Shown piece by piece: positions 57,290 through 64,000 of a DNA stretch of 64,000 nt (its first letter is position 1; the number at the start of each line of letters is the position of its first letter). Location: positions 2,299,001 through 2,363,000 of the forward strand of contig NC_037638.1 of NCBI RefSeq assembly GCF_003254395.2. The letters are read 5' to 3'. The position numbers were made by a program, and so were the translations under genes. The notes beneath the pieces were generated by a model, which was not told where the DNA came from, did no database searches, and was given only the letters and a program-made list of their open reading frames with translations. The DNA comes from Apis mellifera (Eukaryota > Arthropoda > Insecta > Hymenoptera > Apidae).

Positions 57290-58640
57290 GAATTTCTCGA
57301 ATATCGTGTCTTGTTTCGTTTCGAAAGATTTTCGAAAGATATATTGTAAATTTATTTTATTCTAAATTTTAGCGATACTTGAAAAGTGAAATTAATCAAT
57401 TAAAGACAGTCGATTTTTTAATATCTGAGAAATTCGTTACGATTTATTTCGAAAGATTTTCAAGATATCTAATATTAGATTCTAAATTTTAGATCAATAT
57501 ATTTGAAAAGTGAAATTGGCCAACTAAAAATAGTAGATTTTTTTTAATATCTGAGAAATTCGTTACGATTTATTTCGAAAGATTTTGAAGATATCTAATA
57601 TATATATTAGTGATCCTAAATTTTAGGCCAGTGATATACACTATATTTAAAAAATAAAGCCAATTAAAGATACTAAATGTTTTAATATTTGAGAAATTTT
57701 TCTTTACGAAAAATTATTTCGAAAGATTTTCAAGATATCTAATATTAGTGATTTTAAATTTTAGGCCGATATTTGTTAAAATTAGGCCGATTTTAAATTT
57801 TAGCGATATACTTGAAAAGTAAAGTTGGTCAACTAAAGATATTTAAAACAAATTTCAAGATATCTAATATTAGTGATTCTAAATTTTAGACCAGCGATAT
57901 ATACTTTGCTCGAAAAGCAAAGTTAGCTAACTAAAGATATTAAATGTTTTAATATCTGAGAAATTGGTTACGATTTATTTCGAAAGATTTTCAAGATAAC
58001 TAATATCAATCATTCTAAATTTTAGACCAGCGATGTGCATTATACTTGAAAAGTGAAATTAACTAAGACAACTAAAGATAGTAGATTTTTTTTAATATCT
58101 AAGAAATTGGTTATGATTTATTTCGAAAGATTTTCAAAATTTAATATTAATAAAATTTAATATTAGTGATTCTAAATTTTAGGCCAGCAATATGCTATAC
58201 TATACTTGAAAAGTGAAGTTGGCCAACTAAAGATATTTAAAAAAAAATTTCAAGATATCTAATATATTACTGATTCTAAATTTTAGGTCAGTGATATATA
58301 TGTTTGAAAAGTAAAGCCAACTAAATATTTTAATATCTGAGAAATTTGTTACGAAAAATTATTAAGAAAGATTTTCAAGATATTTAATATTAATGATTCT
58401 AAATTTTAGGCCAGCAATGTGCACTATATTTGAAAAGTGAAATTAACTAACTAAAGATAATAGATTTTTTTTTAATATCTGAGAAATTACGATTTATTCT
58501 AAAGATTTTCAAGATATCTAATATATTAATGATTGAAAAGTGAAGTTGGCCAACTAAAGATATTTCAAAAATTTTCAAAATATCTAACATATTACCGATT
58601 CTAAATTTTAAGTCAACGATATACTTGAAAAGAATGCTAG
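57290..58640. repeat. AT-rich tandem array, unit about 130 bp
   Basis: About ten units: gattctaaattttaggccag, cgatatgcactatacttgaa, aagtgaaattggccaactaa, agatagtagattttttttaa, tatctgagaaattcgttacg, atttatttcgaaagattttc, aagatatctaatattag. Indels vary the period. It begins about 100 bases upstream of the 57032-57197 eyeless exon. Confidence 0.9.
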
Positions 58641-59734
58641 AAGATTTTTTTAACGTTCGAAAAATTCGGTTATTTTATATTTTTCTACAATATCTTGTCG
58701 AATCTTTTCGACGCTATTCTAAAAAATTATATATATATATATATACACTTTTTTAGAATTTTTCTCAACAACGAGGAACACGTCGTAATTCACCGCTCTT
58801 TTTTTTCCTCCTTTCTTTCTTCTCACCGTTCCTCGAAACTGTCGATAGAAAAAAGAAGAAGAAGAGGAAGAAGAAGAAAGAGGAGGGGTACGTCTCCTTT
58901 CTTCTCGAAACTCTGGAAGAGGGTGAACGAGGTAGGGGGTTGGCTGCAGGCGTTAACACGTTAGCGAATCCCGTCGTAGATAATCTTCGACTCATTGTGT
59001 CGATGACACGCACACGGAACCTTCACCCAACCTTCCTCGCGAAATCTTTTATACCACCACAACACGGCGGCCACGCCCTTAATTTTTTATCCCAGGCCGT
59101 TTCAAAACCAAACCACGACATAATACACGAATTTCCAATTCTAAAAATCGATCTCCAAACTATCGTAATCTATCCATCTTTTCACTTTCAATTAAAGTTT
59201 CTTCATTTTCTTCTTCTTTCTTCTTCAAAAAATTCAAACGATTCGTAATGAAAACTCGAGGAACGCGAAATGTACACGTAGGAGGATGGAAAATGCAGGT
59301 ATTCTTTTCGAGAAAAGAATTTTCCAGACAGAGTTAATTCGACGCGTCGTCGTCGTCGTCGTCGCCGGCTACCCGAGTTATATAAGGGAGATTTATGAGC
59401 GTATTGCGATTGACGAAAGGGGGGGGTCTCACGGTCGATTGACTTTCGAAAATGGGCCTGCCGCGCGCGATTCGCCGACCACCGACTCCTAGACTCCTAT
59501 ATATATATATATGTATATAGCCGACACGAGTGTTCCTTTTCATTCGAAAAGGACCTCTTCCCCTCCCCTGCCCCGCATCTCGCCGATCGAGAACGCGTAA
59601 ATTGGTTAAACGTTTCGTGCACACGCGTTTCGCCGTATTTTATTATGAAACGAAGGGATGGCCCCTTGGGAAATGGATTCCGATCTTCTTTCTCGCGAGA
59701 AACGTGTTATTTTTTTCTTCTTTCTTTCTCCCTT
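58641..59734. other. Unique DNA upstream of the visible eyeless exons
   Basis: (TA)n near 58729-58744, (GAAGAG)n at about 58853-58880, a CGT/GTC triplet run at 59345-59365, and (TA)n near 59499-59517. CpG-rich at about 59340-59640. An upstream eyeless exon could lie here, but I cannot point to one. Confidence 0.4.
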
Positions 59735-60575
59735 CTCTTAAATTAATCATCATAGTTTGTGGAATTTTATTATCTAGATTTAGTTTTTCAATAATATTAG
59801 TAAGATTATATTTTTTACGTTCAAATAAAGAGTCAATTTTTGAAGGGAATATTTAATTCGTTTAATTCGATAAAGTTTAATTTTTTAGTAATGGTTGATT
59901 ATGAATCGTTAATATTTATTTTTTTTAGTAAGTATGATTTTTTTCAATAATTATTTATAGATTATTTTATAGATATTATTATTTATAGATAGATTATTTA
60001 TAGATATAATATTATTTAATGTAATTATAAATGTTAATGTTATTAATTAAATTATTAATGTAATTATTAATTCAATAATTATTATCTATAGGTTTAAGTG
60101 AATTAAAAATGGATCGTTTTTTATATTTAATAATTTTAAGACCTAATATATTATCAATTATTTTAGGTCGAGATGGTTTGGGATTAATTTCTTATTGTCT
60201 TGTAATTTATCATGTAAAAATAAAATCATTCATTTCAGGAATAGTAACTAATTATTTTAAATCGATTAGGAGATATTGGTTTACTATTAATTATAGGATT
60301 AATAACATATTATGGAAGGTGAAATTTAAGTTTTTATAAAATAAATGAATTTATAATAATTTTTCTATTATTAATAGCTTTTACTAAAAGTGCTACTAAA
60401 TTCCTTTTTCAACTTGATTATAATATATCAACAATAGCTCCAACTCCTGTTTCATCTTTAGTTCACTCTTCAACATTAGTTACAACTGGAATTTACTTAT
60501 TAATTCGATACGTAGATTTATTATTTGTTGGGTTAGTTGCAAATTTTGAATTAGATTTAAAAAAAATTGTTTAAA
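59735..60575 (+). pseudogene. nad5: NUMT: long broken nad5 copy
   Basis: Nuclear copy of mitochondrial nad5. It starts with a GILLSSFSFSMMLVSLYFLR reading in mitochondrial code and has an AT-rich degenerate stretch to about 60095. It then reads LYLIILRPNILSIILGRDGL, GLISYCLVIY, KSFISGIVT, a frame break, RYWFTI or GDIGLLLI in alternate frames, AFTKSATKF, STIAPTPVSSLVHSSTLVTT, GIYLLIRYVDLLFVGLVANF and ELDLKK. It overlaps the part of nad5 present at 23811-24205 but stops earlier at the 3' side. The two copies differ, so they are separate insertions or one has decayed more. Confidence 0.93.
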
Positions 60576-62499
60576 AAAATTTTTTAAAATCTTTTCAGAA
60601 AATATATATTTGGATAAGAAACTTGATATCAAGTTGAGCGATTTGTAACAACGACAAAGTGATATTTCATTAAAGAAGAAATTATCGAAGTTTTAACGAA
60701 TGATATCAATCGAATAAATAAACGTGTGAAAAGAGAGAGAGAGAAAAAAAAGAAGGGACACCACCTGACGGATTCGAGGAACAAATATAAATAGAGAGAG
60801 AGGGGGGAGATGGGCTAATGAAGTCCTAATAAACGGAAGGCTTTAGAGTCACCACCCTTCCTACTGATATTTAATACAAACGTTACAATATCAAAACACG
60901 CGCTCAGAATGGCCACTCGAGCGCACCCCTTGGTCGCGCGCCGGGCTAATACGCCGCTGGATTACGCTCTCCTCCTTCACTGCTACCCTTCACCCACTCT
61001 TGTAGATAAACAGAAGCGAGCGCCAAAGCTAAATCGCACGATCCGGCTAATAATCCCCCTTTTATTCCTCCTTTCCTTTCATTCCTTTTTCTTTCTTTTT
61101 TTTTTATTACGAAGATTGCAAAGGATGGATGCTATTTTTCTTCCTCCTCCTCTTAATTCGTTCGCTCTTCTTATTTTTCTTTCCGATTTTCCACGTTTCT
61201 CTCTCTCTCTCTTAAACGGAGATTTACAATGGGAACGAGAGCAGAAACTAGAGCTCTAGAAACACGGGCTATTTGCCCGAGTTATTATCGCTCGTTAAGG
61301 ACCGGCATTCGAAACTCGACGTTTCGCCGTCTTCCGCCACGGCCCCCTTTCCATGAGAGAAAGAGAGAGAGAGAGAGAGATTGAGCGACATTTGCCCCCG
61401 TTGCGTTTTTTGTTTGTTTCCCTTTGTTACCTCGCGTAGCCCCTTTCTCTCCCTTGATTTATGAATGCCGATGTGTTAATAACTCGGTATAATCGACTAC
61501 CCTGCTTGCGTTCAATCTAAATATACTTGGCCTTGGTTTCGAAAAAAAAATAATAATAATAATAATTTCGATACGTTATCTTGTCGTTTGTTTAAATGGT
61601 TCGAATTCGATAATACAGTCAAATCTGTGTAAATTCGAAAAAATCTTCCCTTCCCACTTTCAGAGGGACGATTAACGCCATCCCGAAAACTTCTCTCCCC
61701 TCCCTCCCTCCGGCTGTTGAACGAAAGATTCATCGTTGGCCAAGACTTTCCCTCGACATGACACCATGATAAATTACGTTCTACGTAGAATCTCGTTTAA
61801 TCGATAATTGATCACCGTTCTCCTTTTGTTTTTCATGATACTACCGATAACGAATCAGCCCATTATGCGGTTACTCTGGAAAACGAAAAATCGAGGAAAA
61901 AACAGCCCCTCCTTGGAGGAATTTAATCGAGGACGATGGCTCCATATTTTTTTTTTTTTTTTTTTTTACTCCTCTTCTTTCCATTTCGTTTTTTTTCTTT
62001 TCCTTCGTTCAAAGATAAATGGTCAGGTTCGTATAAACAAAGTGTAGATGGAACGTTCTTGTTGCTCGATGATAGGGCAGCTCGAGAAATGGGTGGTGTA
62101 TCTATGCAGACGGGAGAAAAAGAGGGGAAGCTCGTTTACAAACGAGAAACAGAGCCTCGGTGACGCGACGGCTCAGACGGCACATTCATCATCCGAGCGA
62201 CTTCTTATTCCGACGTCCTTCCTTTCTCGCCGCTTCCTTCCTCCTTCTCCCCTTTTTTACTCTTTATCCAAGTTCCAGGTGGTCCTCCCCGTTTCACGGT
62301 GTAATGTAATCAATTACACGGGACGATGGCGCGAACCGGCCGAGCTATTGGAATTTAGGCGACCCTTTGAATTTTCGGCTCGAGCGTTAAGCGGATACAT
62401 CGTTTTAATTGATTGTCCCGATTCTCGCGGATAAGCTTATTATACGTATTTAGACTTTTATTTCTTTTTTTTCCGCTCTATTAAAAATTTAAAAAACTT
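60576..62499. other. Unique DNA with GC-richer segments
   Basis: GA runs near 60731-60743, 60791-60806 and 61359-61380; GC-richer at about 60880-61060, 61250-61450 and 62050-62430; a T run near 61949-61967. The + strand frame ending at 62434 is 128 codons long but has a biased composition and no recognisable domain. I do not call a gene. Confidence 0.45.
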
Positions 62500-63675
62500 T
62501 GCGCTTTGCAAAATGATATCCGAAGATAACGATTCTTCATCGACAAACGAAAGCCTGTTACTTTGCGCTTTGAAATGCTCTTTCGTTTATCTCGATACGA
62601 CTTCCGGTTCTCGAGATATCATCGCGTAAAGAAAAGTTAATTTTTAACTGTTCACCTTAAATTTTACATCGAATCGTATTAAAATTAAGAAAACTTTGAA
62701 CCGTTATAACTTCGAAAGTAATGATTTATTATTGACGAATGAACGATCGTTCGAAGCACGAAATCTTGCCCTTTAAAACGCTTCTTCATTTATCTCGATA
62801 TGATTTCCGGTTTTCGAGTAATCCTCGCGTAAAGAAAAGTTAATTTTTAACCGTTTACCTTAAATTTTACATCTAATCGTATTAAAATTAGGAAAACTTT
62901 GAACTGCTATAACTTCGAACGTGGTGATTCGTTATTGACGAGTAAACGATCGTTGGAAACGCAAAATCTTACTCTTTAAAACGCTTCTTCCTTTATCTCG
63001 ATACGATTTCCGGTTCCCGAGATATCATCGCGTAAAGAAAAATTAATTTTTAACCATTCGCCTTGAACTAGCAATTTTATATCGAATCGTATTAAAATTA
63101 GAAAAACTTTGAACCGCTATAACTTCGAACGTAATAATTCGTTATCGACGAGTGAACGATCGTTGGAAATGCGAAATCTTTCTCTTTAAAACGCTTCTTC
63201 CTTTATCTCTATACGACTTCCGGTTCCCGAGATATCATCGCGTAAAGAAAAATTAATTTTTAACCGTTCGCCTTAAACTAGCAATTTTACATCGAATATT
63301 AAAATTAGGAAAACTTCCAACCGCTATAACTTCAAATGTAATAATTCGTTATCAACGAGTGAATGATCGTTGGAAACGCGAAATCTTGCTCTTTAAAACG
63401 CTTCTTCGTTTATCTCTATACGACTTCCGGTCCCCGAGATATCATTGCATAAAGAAAAGTTAATTTTTAACCGTTCGCGTTAAACTAGCAATTTTACATC
63501 GAATCGTATTAAAATTAGGAAAACTTTGAACCGTTATAACTTCGAATGTAATGATTTATTATCGACGAGTGAACGATCGTTGGAAGCGCGAAATCTTGTT
63601 CTTTAAAACGCTTCTTTGTTTATCTCTATACGACTTCCGGTTCCCGAGTAATCCTCGCGTAAAGAAAAGTTAATT
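62500..63675. repeat. Tandem array, unit about 205 bp, six copies
   Basis: Unit: actttgaaccgctataactt, cgaacgtaataattcgttat, cgacgagtgaacgatcgttg, gaaacgcgaaatcttgctct, ttaaaacgcttcttcgttta, tctctatacgacttccggtt, cccgagatatcatcgcgtaa, agaaaagttaatttttaacc, gttcgccttaaactagcaat. Spacing of the aaagaaaagttaattttt word is about 202-214 bp. Confidence 0.93.
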
Positions 63676-64000
63676 TTCGATCTCGTTCGCATCTCGTCTC
63701 ACCGACCCATCTCAAATTCCAAACAAACAACCGACCAGACATAATTCCCGGAGAAACGCATTATTACGGGTTTCAAGGAAAAATATAGGTCACGAGCGCG
63801 TTCGTAATCTCCATCAGCCAATACGTTAGACGCTACGGAATAAAAACTTTGACTCTTCGTATCTTGGCAACGGATCGAGATATCGGGACGAAACTCGACT
63901 TCGATGATGTAATTTTCTCTCTTCGAGGATGGATTTTAACAAATGGCAAAAATCTTTAATTTCTCATATACGAAAAATGGAAATTATCGTCGTCTCTGGA
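63676..64000. other. Window end, unique DNA
   Basis: Mixed composition after the array; a partial resemblance to the array's cgagatatcgggacga words continues near 63878. No gene seen. Confidence 0.4.

Noticed and set aside
62048..62434. 128-codon + strand frame
   Set aside because: No recognisable domain or splice and promoter context; kept only as a note for the unique DNA there.

Overview
The window looks like nuclear DNA of a honey bee (Apis) or a close hymenopteran. It has AT-rich introns and spacers broken by CpG-rich islands, a cuticle-protein gene with a two-codon first coding exon, and a Pax6/eyeless gene with split exons. It also has several nuclear copies of very AT-rich insect mitochondrial DNA, one decayed mariner transposon and a very large amount of private tandem repeat. 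The species assignment is inference from these signs; no database was searched.

Layout. At 2.3-4.4 kb, on the + strand, a complete three-exon gene encodes a secreted cuticle-type protein with QYGAPSAPQQ repeats and a C-terminal domain resembling the DUF4794 family. Its last exon end, stop codon and polyA signal are triplicated in tandem (4221-4999). The third copy runs straight into a mitochondrial insertion carrying the 16S rRNA 3' end, tRNA-Leu and nad1 in mitochondrial order. From about 5.6 to 28.6 kb I find no further convincing coding exon: AT-rich tandem arrays alternate with GC-rich islands. One island carries two strong adjacent hairpins (9789-9902) and another a palindromic CTCF-like sequence (20672-20692).

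From 57197 down to 28722, on the - strand, four exons of the Pax6 orthologue eyeless are visible (57032-57197, 56708-56888, 29074-29264, 28722-28831). All splice phases agree. They encode the paired domain, a polyQ linker and the start of the segment before the homeodomain. A 27.4-kb intron separates exons 2 and 3 of this set. It is packed with about eight unrelated tandem-repeat families, two of them copies of one family in opposite orientation around a unique spacer, plus a cox1 mitochondrial insertion and a truncated mariner. The homeodomain exons and the start codon were not found in the window, so the gene appears to continue beyond it at both ends. If so, the cuticle gene could be nested antisense inside its next intron.

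57.2-64 kb holds two more tandem arrays, a long broken nad5 mitochondrial insertion and CpG-rich unique DNA that may contain upstream eyeless exons I cannot identify. I found no tRNA gene of nuclear type, CRISPR array, operon or bacterial feature.
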